DNA of 64,000 bases. Origin: Acuticoccus sp. MNP-M23. Its GTDB lineage: Bacteria; Pseudomonadota; Alphaproteobacteria; Rhizobiales; Amorphaceae. The DNA is taken from the NCBI RefSeq assembly GCF_031195445.1, contig NZ_CP133480.1:2720501-2784500 (forward strand). The letters run 5' to 3'. This document shows positions 26,591 through 38,980 of the stretch, one piece after another. The translations under genes were made by a program, and so were the position numbers. Below the pieces are notes generated by a model, which ran no database searches, was not told the DNA's origin, and worked only from the letters and a program-made list of their open reading frames with translations. Numbering within the stretch: position 1 is the first letter of the stretch; the number at the start of each line of letters is the position of its first letter.

Positions 26591-27592
26591 ATGGGTATTC
26601 GTTTCCATTCGCGCGCGTTCGGCCTTGCCGCCGGTGCTGCGCTGCTGATGTCCACCGCCGCCTTTGCGCAGGAGAAGGTGGAGTTCCAGCTCAACTGGAT
26701 TGCGGGCGGCGCCAACGCCGGTTTCGCCGTCGCCAAGGCCGAAGGCTTCTATGACGACGTCGGCCTCGACGTGGACGTCGTGCAGGGCAACGGCTCGGCC
26801 ACCACGGCCCAGCTCGTCGCCAGCGGCCAGGCCGGCATTGCCTACGCCGATGCCGTCGCCGTCAGCCAGCTGATCGCCAAGGGCGCGCCGATGAAGGTGG
26901 TCTCCACCGTCTACCAGTCCAACCCCAACGAGGTGCTGGCGCTGACCAAGAGCGGCATCGACTCGCTGGAAGGCCTCAAGGGCAAGACCATCGGCGTTCC
27001 GGCAGGCTCGTCGCAGACCACGATGCTGCCGCTGTTCCTCGACGCCAACAAGATGACCGAAGCCGACTTCGAGCTGATCAACATGCCGCCGTCGTCCATG
27101 GTGCCGGCACTCTTGACGGGCCAGGTCGACGCCATCCTCGGCTCGATGGACTCCTACCGCGTGCAGCTGGAATCCCAGGGCGCGGAGCTGACTGGCTGGG
27201 AATTTGCCAGCAACGGCGTGCCGACCGTCTCCACCTCGATCTTCGCCAGCGAAGACTTTCTTGAGAAGAACCCCGAGCTGGTGAAGAAATTCATCGGCGC
27301 GAGCCTCAAGGGCTGGTCCTTCGCGATCGACAACCCGGAAAAGGCCGTCGAGGACGTCAGCGAAGTGTTCCCCGACACGGACCCGGAACTTGTCGCAGCC
27401 GAGCTTGGCGCGATCACGCCGCTCTTCTGCAGCGGCGACGCGCAGTATCTCGGCAAGGCGGAGCCGGCCCACTGGGTGCGCACGCAGGATCTTCTGTCCA
27501 AGGTCGGCCTGCTGCCCGAAGGCGTCGACCCGACCTCTTACTACTCCAACGACTATCTGCCGGCCGATGCCGAGATGCGCGCCTGCAACTGA
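26591..27592 (+). CDS. ABC transporter substrate-binding protein (NMT1/THI5-like)
   Basis: A 333-residue periplasmic protein with a signal peptide ending at AAFA before QEKVEFQLNW. The NMT1 fold is shown by AGFAVAKAEGFYDDVGLDVD and by VPAGSSQTTMLPLF in the second domain. Family members bind thiamine precursors, sulfonates or aromatic and heterocyclic acids. The ATG at 26591 has an AGGGAG ribosome site. Its ligand is probably the substrate of the CoA-type pathway encoded downstream. Confidence 0.9.
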   Translation: MGIRFHSRAFGLAAGAALLMSTAAFAQEKVEFQLNWIAGGANAGFAVAKAEGFYDDVGLDVDVVQGNGSATTAQLVASGQAGIAYADAVAVSQLIAKGAPMKVVSTVYQSNPNEVLALTKSGIDSLEGLKGKTIGVPAGSSQTTMLPLFLDANKMTEADFELINMPPSSMVPALLTGQVDAILGSMDSYRVQLESQGAELTGWEFASNGVPTVSTSIFASEDFLEKNPELVKKFIGASLKGWSFAIDNPEKAVEDVSEVFPDTDPELVAAELGAITPLFCSGDAQYLGKAEPAHWVRTQDLLSKVGLLPEGVDPTSYYSNDYLPADAEMRACN

Positions 27593-27637
27593 GGCAGGCC
27601 AGCAACCCGCTCGCGTAACCAAGTGAAGACCTGAACC

Positions 27638-28129
27638 ATGACCGACCGGCCGAGACTGGGCTACCGCTACGAAGACCTCCATGAGGGGATGCGATTTCGC
27701 AGTCCCGGCCGCACGATCACGGATGCCGACCTTGTGGGATTCGCCGGATTGACCGGCGACTTCTCCGAGCTTCACACCAGCGACGTTTACGCCAACGGCA
27801 GCCAGTTCGGCCGCCGCGTCGCCCACGGCATGCTCGGTCTTGCCTATGCCCACGGCCTGATGTGGGCGCGCACGGGCGAACTGAGAGAAACCGCCATCGC
27901 CTTCCTCGGAATCAGCGACTGGCGGTTCCTCGCCCCGATCTATGTCGGCGACACGATCTTCGTCGACTACGTCCTTGCCGAACTCAGGGACAGCAAGTCC
28001 CGCCCGACGCAGGCGGTCGCGACCTTCGACGTCGAACTCGTCGACCAGGACAAACGAGCGCTCCAGCGCGGTCGCAAGGCTCTCCTCGTTTCAAAGGTAC
28101 CGCTCGATGCAGTCGCCAACTCCAACTGA
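27638..28129 (+). CDS. MaoC-like hydratase/dehydratase
   Basis: A 163-residue hot-dog protein. The R-hydratase signature is DFSELHTSDVYANGSQFGRR followed by VAHGMLGLAYAHGLM, with the catalytic Asp and His in GDFSELH. It would add or remove water at a 2-enoyl-CoA. It lies between two genes of the ABC importer and overlaps the ATPase start by 23 bases, so import and metabolism are cotranscribed. Confidence 0.87.
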   Translation: MTDRPRLGYRYEDLHEGMRFRSPGRTITDADLVGFAGLTGDFSELHTSDVYANGSQFGRRVAHGMLGLAYAHGLMWARTGELRETAIAFLGISDWRFLAPIYVGDTIFVDYVLAELRDSKSRPTQAVATFDVELVDQDKRALQRGRKALLVSKVPLDAVANSN

Positions 28130-28976
28130 TCTCAAGGCCGGCCCGGCGCCGGTTGGCCACGAGGCCACCGAAAAATCCGGCCACGCCATCGACATTCGCG
28201 ACGTGACCAAGGTGTTCGGCGCGGATACCGACAAGCCCTTCCAGGCGCTGAACACCATCAACGCGACCATCGAGGCTGGCGAATTCGTGTCGGTCGTCGG
28301 CCCGTCCGGCTGCGGCAAGAGCACGTTGATGCTGATGGTGGCGGGGCTGCTGTCCCGCTCGTCGGGCGACATTGTCGTCGGCGGAGACAGCGTCAAGGCG
28401 CCGATCACCGATGTCGGCATCGCGTTCCAGGACCACCTTTTGCTGGAATTCCGCACCGCGCTCGACAACGTGATGCTGCACGCCGACATTCGCGGCTTGC
28501 CGAAAGCCGACATCAAGGCGCGGGCCGAGGAGCTGTTCCAGAAGCTGCGGCTCGAACACGCCATGTCCAAATATCCGCGCCAGCTTTCCGGCGGGATGCG
28601 CCAGCGCGTCTCCTTGATCCGTACGTTGGTGCACGATCCCTCCGTCATCTTGATGGACGAGCCGTTCGGCGCGCTCGATGCCCTGACCCGCCTTCAGGTC
28701 CGCTACGACCTCGAGGCGCTGTGGCTGGCACGGCGGCCGACGGTGCTCTTCATCACCCACAGCGTGGAAGAGGCCGTCGGCCTTTCGGACCGCATCTTCG
28801 TGATGAGCCCCAGCCCGGGCGAGATCGTCGACGAGATCCACGTGAAGCTGCCGCGGCCGAGGCCCATCTCGCTTGGCGACGCGCCGGAATTCGGCTCCTA
28901 CGTCAAACGGATCTACGAGCAGTTCGAGCGCATGGGCGTCCTGCACGGCATCACGATTCCGGGGCAGGGGGAGTGA
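28107..28976 (+). CDS. ABC transporter ATP-binding protein (SsuB/TauB-type)
   Basis: A 289-residue ATPase with Walker A GPSGCGKST, Q-loop IAFQDHLLLE, signature LSGGMRQR and Walker B VILMDEPFGALD. The N-terminal 30 residues precede the ABC domain. The ATG at 28107 overlaps the MaoC gene; the stop overlaps the next start (TGATG at 28974-28978). It energises the permease and NMT1-like binding protein at 25682-27592. Confidence 0.9.
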   Translation: MQSPTPTDLKAGPAPVGHEATEKSGHAIDIRDVTKVFGADTDKPFQALNTINATIEAGEFVSVVGPSGCGKSTLMLMVAGLLSRSSGDIVVGGDSVKAPITDVGIAFQDHLLLEFRTALDNVMLHADIRGLPKADIKARAEELFQKLRLEHAMSKYPRQLSGGMRQRVSLIRTLVHDPSVILMDEPFGALDALTRLQVRYDLEALWLARRPTVLFITHSVEEAVGLSDRIFVMSPSPGEIVDEIHVKLPRPRPISLGDAPEFGSYVKRIYEQFERMGVLHGITIPGQGE

Positions 28977-29761
28977 TGGAAGAGCGCCAGACCCCGCGGC
29001 TGGTCGAGGTCGAGATCCGGGGTGCAATTGCCGAAATTGCACTGAATGCCGGTCCCCTCAACCTCGTCACTCGTGAAGTTCTGCGCGCGCTCAACACGGC
29101 GATCCGCTCGCTCGGCCAAAGCGACGGGGTCCGCTGCGTGATCCTGCACGGCGGCACCGCCCGTGCGTTCTGCGCCGGCAGTGACATCAACGAGTTTGCC
29201 GGCATCAAGGCAGACGCCAGCGAGCAAAAGATATTGTTCGAGGACATGGTGCTGCGCGCGCTGGCCGCTCTGCCGATGCCGACCATTGCCGCCATCGACG
29301 GCCCGGCGCTGGGCGGCGGCCTCGAACTGGCGCTCGCCTGCGACCTTCGGGTGCTGCGCGCCGGTGTCGCCGTCGGCCTCACCGAATCTCAGCTTGGCGG
29401 CCTCGGTGCATCAGGCGCGGTACGCCTCACGCACCTTGTGGGACCGGCACGGGCCAAGGAAATGCTGTTCACCGGCGAGCCGATCATCGCTGAAACCGCG
29501 GCCGCATGGGGCGTGGTCAACCATCTGGCGGACACCTCCGCGCTCGAACTTGCGCGCAAACTGGCCTCCAAAATTGCAGCGCGCGGCCCGGTGTCCAACC
29601 GCGAGGGCAAGCGCCTTGTGGCAGCGGCCCTTGCCATGCCCACCGATGCCGCGCTGTCGGCGGCCAACATCGCGCAGCAGGTGATTTTCGATTCGGCTGA
29701 TCTGGATGAGGGCGTCGCGGCGTTCTTCGCCAAGCGCACGCCGGAATTTTCAGGGCGATGA
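28976..29761 (+). CDS. Enoyl-CoA hydratase/isomerase family protein
   Basis: A 261-residue crotonase-fold protein. The oxyanion-hole segments are RAFCAGSDINEF and DGPALGGGLELALACDLRV. The first catalytic glutamate is likely in GLTESQLGGLGASG; the second usual glutamate position is less clear, so dehydration, isomerisation or C-C cleavage are all possible. The start is translationally coupled to the ATPase gene. It probably acts with the MaoC protein on CoA esters derived from the imported compound. Confidence 0.88.
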   Translation: MEERQTPRLVEVEIRGAIAEIALNAGPLNLVTREVLRALNTAIRSLGQSDGVRCVILHGGTARAFCAGSDINEFAGIKADASEQKILFEDMVLRALAALPMPTIAAIDGPALGGGLELALACDLRVLRAGVAVGLTESQLGGLGASGAVRLTHLVGPARAKEMLFTGEPIIAETAAAWGVVNHLADTSALELARKLASKIAARGPVSNREGKRLVAAALAMPTDAALSAANIAQQVIFDSADLDEGVAAFFAKRTPEFSGR

Positions 29762-29825
29762 GTATGCTCGCTTCCTTCCCGTTTGCGCCAGCAACACACT
29801 GCCGGTCCTGAGAGGTCGTTGCGCG

Positions 29826-30662
29826 ATGTCACACGTTCCCGCCGAACGCTGCCTGTCGATTGTCCAGATCCTTGCCGAGGAGGCGGGGCGGATGTCGGTC
29901 GGCGCGATTGCAGAGCGCCTCGACGTGCCCAAGAGCGGCGTTCACCGCCTTTTGACGACTCTGGTGGATTTCGGCTGGGTGGAGAAGGATCCCGTGACCA
30001 GCCTCTACCGGCTGACCATGCGCCTCGCCATAGTCGGCCAGCGCTTCTACATCGCCACCGGCATCCCCGATGTGTGCCAGCCGCTGCTCGATGCACTCGC
30101 CCGCACCTCGCGCGAGTTCGTCCGTCTGTCCGTGGTGGACGGCAACGACCTTGTCTGGGTCGCCCATGCGCAAGGGGCGAGCGTCGGCCTCGTCTACCAG
30201 CCGTCGATCGCGACCGATGTCGTGCCGGTCCACGCCACCGCGTCCGGCAAGTTGTGGCTCGCCTCCCTGCCGGTGGAAACGGCAACGCGGCTTGCGCTGC
30301 GCAACGAGCGGTTCGGTGAGGTCGACAACCACGGCCCCAACGTCGTGCGCACGCTGGAACACCTCCTGAAGGAGATCGACGTGACGCGGGACGCCGGCTT
30401 CGGCCGGGCGGTCAACGAAGGCGAACCCGGCGTTTCGGCCGTGGCCGTGCCGGTTCGCCTCGCGCCGGACGAACCCGTGATCGGTACCGTCAGCGTTGCA
30501 GGGCCCAGCATCAGGATGACGGCGGAGCGGCTCGTGGAGCTGGTCCCCGCCCTCAGCGAAACCGCCGAAGCGCTGGCTGCCGTCTGGCCGCTGCGCGAGC
30601 GCTTTCCCGCTGAAGCGATTGTTTCCGGCGACGCCCGCGAGCCCCGCCAGCTTGCCCGCTAA
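29826..30662 (+). CDS. IclR family transcriptional regulator
   Basis: A 278-residue protein with an N-terminal winged helix (AERCLSIVQILAEEAGRMSV, then GAIAERLDVPKSGVHRLLTT) and a C-terminal GAF-like effector domain (for example VHATASGKLWLASLP and DAGFGRAVNEGEPGVSAVAV). IclR proteins commonly control catabolic operons for aromatic or carboxylic acids. The gene lies in the middle of the cluster, in the same direction; the perfect palindrome at 25596-25618 at the head of the cluster is its likely binding site. Confidence 0.9.
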   Translation: MSHVPAERCLSIVQILAEEAGRMSVGAIAERLDVPKSGVHRLLTTLVDFGWVEKDPVTSLYRLTMRLAIVGQRFYIATGIPDVCQPLLDALARTSREFVRLSVVDGNDLVWVAHAQGASVGLVYQPSIATDVVPVHATASGKLWLASLPVETATRLALRNERFGEVDNHGPNVVRTLEHLLKEIDVTRDAGFGRAVNEGEPGVSAVAVPVRLAPDEPVIGTVSVAGPSIRMTAERLVELVPALSETAEALAAVWPLRERFPAEAIVSGDAREPRQLAR

Positions 30663-30692
30663 GCCCATGAGTCTTGTGAAGGAACACGTCCG

Positions 30693-32294
30693 ATGAAAGT
30701 CGTCTCTGCGGCAGAGGCCGCGACCCTCGTGAAATCCGGCGACAGCGTGCTTGTGAGCGGTTCCGGCGGCGGTCACGCCATTCCGGAGGCCTGCCTCGAA
30801 GCCATCGAGAAGCGCTTCTTCGACGATGGCGCGCCGCGCGACCTTACCCTCGTCCACGTGGTCGGGCTTGGCGACCGCAAGACGAAGGGCGCTGCCCGCT
30901 TTGCGCACAAGGGCATGCTGAAGCGGTCGATCACCAGCGCCCTGATCGACGCGCCGTCGATGATCCCGATGGCGCAGAACGACGAGATCGAGTCCTACAC
31001 CCTGCCGCAGGGCGTCCTTTCGCAGATCATGCGCGACATGGCGGCGGGCCGGCCGGGCCTCATCACCCGCACAGGGCTCCACACGTTCATCGATCCGCGC
31101 CAGCTTGGCGGCCGCCAGAGCCCCAGCGCCAAGGAAGACCTCGTCGAGCTGATGGAAATCGACGGCAAGGAGTACCTGCGCTTCAAGCCCTTCCCGCTCG
31201 ACATCGTGTTCCTGCGCGGCACCACGGCAGACGAGGACGGCAACGTCACCATGGAGCAGGAGGCGATCTTCGGCGAGATGATCTCCAACGCGCAGGCCGC
31301 GCGCCGCAATGGCGGCATTGTGGTGGTGCAGGTCAAGCGCATGGCAAAGCGGGGCACCTTGCCGCCCAAGTCGGTGAAGATCCCGGGTATCCTTGTCGAT
31401 TACATCGTCGTCGACCCCGAGCAGCGCCAGACCTACGCGACCGACTACAGCCCCAGCTACGCCGGCGAGCTGCGCGTGCCGATGGACGGCTTGAAGCGGC
31501 TGCCCTTCAACGCACGCAAGATCATCGCGCGGCGTGCCGCGATGGAACTGGTGCCGAACGCCATCTGCAACCTTGGCGCCGGCATCTCCACGGGCATCTC
31601 AGCCGTCGCCGCGGAGGAGGGCATCCTCGACGAGATGGTGCTCACCAACGAGCAGGGCTTTATCGGCGGCGCACCTTTGACGGGCGTCGATTCGGGCGCG
31701 GCGGAAAACTACATGGCCGCCGTCGACCAGCCCTACCAGTTCGACTTTTACGACGGCGGCGGCCTCGACGTGGCGTTTCTGTCCTTTGCCGAAGTAGACC
31801 CCAGGGGGCACGTCAACATCAGCCGCTTCGGCTCGAAGATTGTCGGCGTCGGCGGGTTCATCAACATCAGCCAGAATGCGCGCAAGGTGGTATTCAGCGG
31901 CACCTTCACCGCCGGCGGCCTTGAGGTCGCCTGTGCGGACGGTGCGCTTTCCATCACCGCCGAGGGGCGGATGAAGAAGTTCGTCCAGGCCATCGAGCAG
32001 ATTTGCTATAACGCGGTGTTCGCAGGCGAGGAGGGCCGCGAGGCGGTCTTCGTCACCGAACGCGCGGTGCTGCGCCCCCGAGATGGCGAGCTGGAGGTGA
32101 TCGAGATCGCCCCCGGCGTTGATCTGGAGCGCGATGTTCTCGCCCAGATGGGCTTTCGCCCGCGCGTCGCCACCGACCTCAAGCTGATGGATGCGCGCCT
32201 CTTCGACCCCGCGCCGATGCAGCTTCTGACCGACATGCAGCGCAAACGCGAAACCGCCACAGCCGGGCGGCCGCCGCTGCGCATGGCCAGCTGA
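30693..32294 (+). CDS. Acyl-CoA:acetate/3-ketoacid CoA-transferase, fused subunits
   Basis: A 533-residue class I CoA-transferase with alpha and beta halves in one chain, like propionate CoA-transferase (Pct/YdiF). The alpha-half glycine-rich loop is VSGSGGGHAIPE. The catalytic glutamate is Glu320 in NEQGFIGG, and GSKIVGVGGFINISQNAR closes the active-site region of the beta half. It moves CoA from an acyl donor to an imported carboxylate, the expected activation step before the MaoC- and crotonase-type enzymes of the cluster. Confidence 0.9.
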   Translation: MKVVSAAEAATLVKSGDSVLVSGSGGGHAIPEACLEAIEKRFFDDGAPRDLTLVHVVGLGDRKTKGAARFAHKGMLKRSITSALIDAPSMIPMAQNDEIESYTLPQGVLSQIMRDMAAGRPGLITRTGLHTFIDPRQLGGRQSPSAKEDLVELMEIDGKEYLRFKPFPLDIVFLRGTTADEDGNVTMEQEAIFGEMISNAQAARRNGGIVVVQVKRMAKRGTLPPKSVKIPGILVDYIVVDPEQRQTYATDYSPSYAGELRVPMDGLKRLPFNARKIIARRAAMELVPNAICNLGAGISTGISAVAAEEGILDEMVLTNEQGFIGGAPLTGVDSGAAENYMAAVDQPYQFDFYDGGGLDVAFLSFAEVDPRGHVNISRFGSKIVGVGGFINISQNARKVVFSGTFTAGGLEVACADGALSITAEGRMKKFVQAIEQICYNAVFAGEEGREAVFVTERAVLRPRDGELEVIEIAPGVDLERDVLAQMGFRPRVATDLKLMDARLFDPAPMQLLTDMQRKRETATAGRPPLRMAS

Positions 32295-32325
32295 CCGGCA
32301 CACGCTGAAACCGAGGAACGACACG

Positions 32326-33018
32326 ATGGGACTGCGCGGGAGCGGTGTGCTGGCGATCTGGAACGGGATTACCACTGAGGCGGAGGAAGAATTCCTCGCC
32401 TGGCATGTGCGCGAGCACATGCCGGAGCGGGTCGGCCTGCCGGGCTTTGCCCGCGGTCGCCGCTATGTGGCGGTCGATGGCACGCCCAAATATTTCAACT
32501 TCTATGAGGCGGAGGACGCTGCGGTGTTTTCCTCCGAAGTGTATCGCGCGCGCCTGGACGACCCCAGCGACTGGACGCGCGCCGTCGTCGCCGACTTCAA
32601 CGACACCATCCGCACCGTGTGTGACGTGGCGTTCAGCGAAGGCGCCGGCGGGGGCGGCTTCGTCGAGGCGGTCCGCCTGTCGATTGCCGGCGTGCCGGAG
32701 GACTTTGTGGCCGCGCTCGCCGCTCGGGCGCGAGACGCTCTGGAAACGCCGGGCGTCGTCGCGGTCCACGCCCTTCGCGGCCTTGCGGAGGCTTCCGCCG
32801 GCGGCTCTGCCGAAAAGGCGCTGCGCGCGGAACCCGACGAGGTCGCCGAATGGGTCATCCTCATAGAGACCACCGACGGGGGGCACCTCGCCCGGCTGCG
32901 CGAGACGACATTCAGCAACGACGCGCTCGCCGCCATAGGCGCGCACGGCACTCCGGCGCGCGGGATCTACCGCCTGCAATTCGGCCTCGACCATGCCGAC
33001 GCCGCACCAGCAACCTGA
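32326..33018 (+). CDS. Dimeric alpha/beta-barrel-like protein of unknown function
   Basis: A 230-residue protein with two ferredoxin-like halves. The first half has GVLAIWNGITTEAEEEFLAW and HVREHMPERVGLPGFARGRR, a pattern seen in DUF4286-like and EthD-like proteins that bind or degrade small molecules; the second half is more diverged. No catalytic motif is obvious. Its place between the CoA-transferase and an FAH-family hydrolase suggests a role in the same pathway, possibly as a cofactor-free isomerase or decarboxylase, but this is only contextual. Confidence 0.65.
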   Translation: MGLRGSGVLAIWNGITTEAEEEFLAWHVREHMPERVGLPGFARGRRYVAVDGTPKYFNFYEAEDAAVFSSEVYRARLDDPSDWTRAVVADFNDTIRTVCDVAFSEGAGGGGFVEAVRLSIAGVPEDFVAALAARARDALETPGVVAVHALRGLAEASAGGSAEKALRAEPDEVAEWVILIETTDGGHLARLRETTFSNDALAAIGAHGTPARGIYRLQFGLDHADAAPAT

Positions 33019-33032
33019 AGGGAACGAAGACA

Positions 33033-33869
33033 GTGAAGCTATTGCGATATGGTGAGCCGGGTGCCGAGAAACCGGGCGCGGTGGACGCGGACGGCAACAT
33101 CCGCGACCTCTCCTCGGTAATCTCCGACATCACTGCCGACACCATTGCGGACGGCAGTTTCGCCCGCCTCGCCGGCGTGGATCTCGCCACGCTGCCCGTG
33201 GTGGCCGATGGCGCGCGCATCGGCCCGCCGATCCGCCGCATCGGCAATTTCCTCGCCATCGGCCTCAACTATGCCGACCATGCGGAGGAAACCAACGCCG
33301 AAATTCCCGCCGAGCCGATCCTCTTCAACAAGGCGCCGTCCTGCATCAGCGGCCCCTACGACGATGTCGTCCTGCCGCCGGACTCCGAGAAAAGCGACTG
33401 GGAGGTCGAACTCGCCTTCGTCATCGGCAAGGAAGCAAGGTTTGTTTCTGAAGCGGATGCCCTCGACCACGTTGCGGCCTACACGATCTGCAACGACATC
33501 TCCGAGCGGTCCTACCAGCTGGAGCGTGGCGGCCAGTGGATGAAGGGCAAGTGCTGCCCCACCTTCGGCCCACTCGGCCCCTGGCTCGTGACGCCGGACG
33601 AGGTACCCGACCCGCAGAAGCTCTCCCTCTGGCTGGAGCTGAATGGCGATCGCGTACAGAACGGCTCGACCACGACCATGATCTTCCCCATCGCGGAAAT
33701 CGTGAGCTATCTCAGCCGCTTCATGGTCCTGGAACCGGGCGATCTCGTCACCACCGGCACCCCGCCGGGCGTGGGGCTCGGGTTCAAGCCGCCGAAGTAC
33801 CTCAAGCGCGGCGATGTCATGAAGCTCGGCATTGAAGGCATGGGCGTCCAGCAGCAGACCGTTCGCTAG
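33033..33869 (+). CDS. Fumarylacetoacetate hydrolase family protein
   Basis: A 278-residue FAH-fold enzyme starting at a GTG after GAAGGGAACG. Metal ligands are visible in DWEVELAFVIGK and AYTICNDISERSYQ, with the lid lysine region WMKGKCCPTFGPLGPW and the C-terminal TTGTPPGVGLGFKPP. Members hydrolyse or isomerise acylpyruvates and other 2-keto acids. It is one of the last steps encoded in the cluster, in the same direction as the CoA enzymes. Confidence 0.9.
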   Translation: MKLLRYGEPGAEKPGAVDADGNIRDLSSVISDITADTIADGSFARLAGVDLATLPVVADGARIGPPIRRIGNFLAIGLNYADHAEETNAEIPAEPILFNKAPSCISGPYDDVVLPPDSEKSDWEVELAFVIGKEARFVSEADALDHVAAYTICNDISERSYQLERGGQWMKGKCCPTFGPLGPWLVTPDEVPDPQKLSLWLELNGDRVQNGSTTTMIFPIAEIVSYLSRFMVLEPGDLVTTGTPPGVGLGFKPPKYLKRGDVMKLGIEGMGVQQQTVR

Positions 33870-33905
33870 GCCAACCGTGCCGCGTCAGGGATCAAAGGAG
33901 ACGTT

Positions 33906-34733
33906 GTGACAACACCGCAATCGCAGACCGGTTCGCGTGTCGCCGGAGACACGAAGCTTCTCGGCATCGTCGGCGATCCCATCGCGCAGGCGCGCTCGCC
34001 GCTGGTGTTCAATCCACTGATTGCGGCGGCGGGGGCCAACGCCGTGCTCGTCCCGCTGCATGTGCGACGGGACGATTTCGACGGTGCCATCGGCGGCATC
34101 ATGCAGATTGCGAACCTTTCGGGTCTCGTTCTCACGCTCCCGTTCAAGGAGAAGGCGCTGTCGCTTGCCGACCGGGTGCTGGAGGTGGGGACGATGGTCG
34201 GCGCGCTCAACGCGCTTCGCCGCGAACCCGATGGCAGCTGGACAGGGGAAATGTTCGACGGGTTCGGCCTCGTCGGCGCGCTAGGTACCATGGGCATCGC
34301 GCCGAAGGGCCTGCGCTTCATGGTCCTGGGCGCCGGTGGTGCGGGGAGCGCCATTGCCATCTCGCTTGCCCTTGAGGGCGCTGCTGACATCACCGTCACC
34401 GACGTGGACGGCGGCCGCGCCGAGCGGCTTGCTGCACGGGTTGAAGCCGCCGCACCCGGTTGCCGCGCCAGAGCGGGTGCGGCGACCGTCGACGGCATGG
34501 ACGTTCTCATCAACGCCACCCCGGTCGGCATGAAGACCGGCGACGGGTTACCGGCGCCGTTCACAGCGTTCCCGCCCGATCTGGCGGTGGTGGACATCGT
34601 TCCGGCAAGCGGGGTGACACCGCTTCTTGCGCTTGCCGCCAGATGCGGCTGCGCAACGGGCGGCGCGGCGTCCATGGTCGAGGGGCAGGCCCGCGCGATC
34701 CTTTCATATTTCGGCATCGAAACGGACGCCTAG
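33906..34733 (+). CDS. Shikimate dehydrogenase family protein
   Basis: A 275-residue NAD(P)-linked oxidoreductase with a GTG start after GGAG. The AroE substrate residues are seen in GDPIAQARSPLVFNP and TLPFKEKAL (lysine), and the aspartate in EMFDGFGLV, where AroE normally has NTDG. The nucleotide site is LGAGGAGSAIA. Because it lies at the end of a catabolic cluster and its motifs diverge from housekeeping AroE, it probably reduces or oxidises a cyclic hydroxy acid of that pathway, not shikimate for biosynthesis (inference). Confidence 0.82.
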   Translation: MTTPQSQTGSRVAGDTKLLGIVGDPIAQARSPLVFNPLIAAAGANAVLVPLHVRRDDFDGAIGGIMQIANLSGLVLTLPFKEKALSLADRVLEVGTMVGALNALRREPDGSWTGEMFDGFGLVGALGTMGIAPKGLRFMVLGAGGAGSAIAISLALEGAADITVTDVDGGRAERLAARVEAAAPGCRARAGAATVDGMDVLINATPVGMKTGDGLPAPFTAFPPDLAVVDIVPASGVTPLLALAARCGCATGGAASMVEGQARAILSYFGIETDA

Positions 34734-35119
34734 CTGAGCGACACCGCTCCATAGGCCCGTCTGGAAATAAAGTGGTGAGACGCACGGGGAGGCGGCGGTG
34801 CATCTGCGCCTGGCCTTCGGCGCGAACGCGCGGTGCGTCCGCTGGATCGTTTGAGCAGATCGGTCGAGCTTGTGCTGTTGCGCCGCCCGGCCGTCGCCCC
34901 CTCAGCCTCTCCTCGCGCCGGAGGCCGAACAGCGTCTTGTGGTTCTCGATATTCTTGTGACGGAGCGGGATATGCAGCCGCTGACGTCACCCCTTGTAGT
35001 GTCCTCCGTCTGGACCGGACTCCATCTTTTCTGACAAATTACAATTCGGATCTGGAATACTTCGGGGGCAAAATCAACGCGCGGCTGGATCGTATAACGA
35101 ATAGTCAATCATACGAATT
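34734..35119. other. Convergent intergenic region, no gene found
   Basis: This stretch separates the rightward dehydrogenase gene from the leftward histidine kinase gene. The left part is GC-rich like the rest of the window; the last 90 bases are markedly AT-rich (35030-35119). I see no convincing open frame, hairpin followed by T-run, or RNA gene. Confidence 0.5.
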
Positions 35120-38028
<2,909 letters not shown>

Positions 38029-38035
<7 letters not shown>

Positions 38036-38979
38036 TCCAGTGCCGGCGTCGTCTTGATGACACCGACGACCTGATTGCCTGTCTCGTCGTAGGTCAGCTT
38101 GTCGAAGACGCCATTTGCCGCCCGCGCGATCCCGCGTCCGGAGGGTGCGCTCGCGCGGCTCGGGTCAGCCTGAATGAATGACTTCCAGTTGAAACCGGGG
38201 CCGTTGTCCTTCACGCTGACGTAGATCCCGTCATCACGGCGAACGCTGGCCGCCTCCACCCATCCGTTTGAATAGCGCGCATCGCCCGCGCGCTCGGCAA
38301 TGGCGTTCTGCCAGTTGCCGTCACGCAAGAGCTTGGCCTTGGTCTCGAATCCGAAGCGCAGGACGCCGTGCTCGACGGCGTTCTGAACCAATTCGTGGAT
38401 GCTCTGGATGGCGCTGTCGGGATTCTCCTGCATGCTGGCGAGAAGGCTGACGACGGGGTCCACCTCTTCCGGCAGACGAAGGCGGAACTTCATCGCCGTT
38501 GCGTTCCGGAACCCGGCTTGGTGGCGCTGGAGACCCTGCCTCAGCTTGGCTCTGCGGTTCACTTCCTCCAGCGCGGACGCGAGCACGGAGGCGACAAGGG
38601 CCTCCACTGGAGGCTTGGTGAGGTAATAGAATGCGCCGGCCGCCAACCCGTCGGCAATGTCGGCCGGATCGACAGCGCCGGTCAGAAGAACCACCGGAAT
38701 ATGCTTCGTCGCATCCTCTCGTTTCAGACGGCGGGTCAGGGCGAGCCCGTCGAGCACGGGCATCATCCGATCGGTGACGACGACGTCGATCGCCTGTGGG
38801 TTCTCGCGCACCTCCGTGTAGGCTTCAGCACCGTTCTCGGCGGTTCTGACGCGGTAACCCAATGCGCCGACGATGGCCTCAAGCATCAGGAGGCCACTTC
38901 GGTCGTCGTCGACGAGGAGGATCGTCGGCGGCTCGGCTTGGGGAGCGGCCGTTTGCGGGCTTCGCGCTTGCTGAAGCAT
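38029..38979 (-). CDS. Receiver-GHKL ATPase protein (response regulator with anti-sigma-like kinase domain)
   Basis: A 316-residue protein. Residues about 18-130 are a receiver with Asp70 in VVVTDRMMPVLDG and the lysine in YLTKPP. A linker leads to an HATPase_c domain with N-box IHELVQNAVEHG (about 194-205) and VKDNGPGFNW. No HisKA region is present, so this resembles RsbW/SpoIIAB-type ATPases fused to a receiver. The ATG at 38979 is 1 base from the HlyD stop; the frame extends to 39072 only inside that gene. It is a likely phosphorylation target of the kinase encoded next. Confidence 0.85.
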
Positions 38980-38980
38980 T

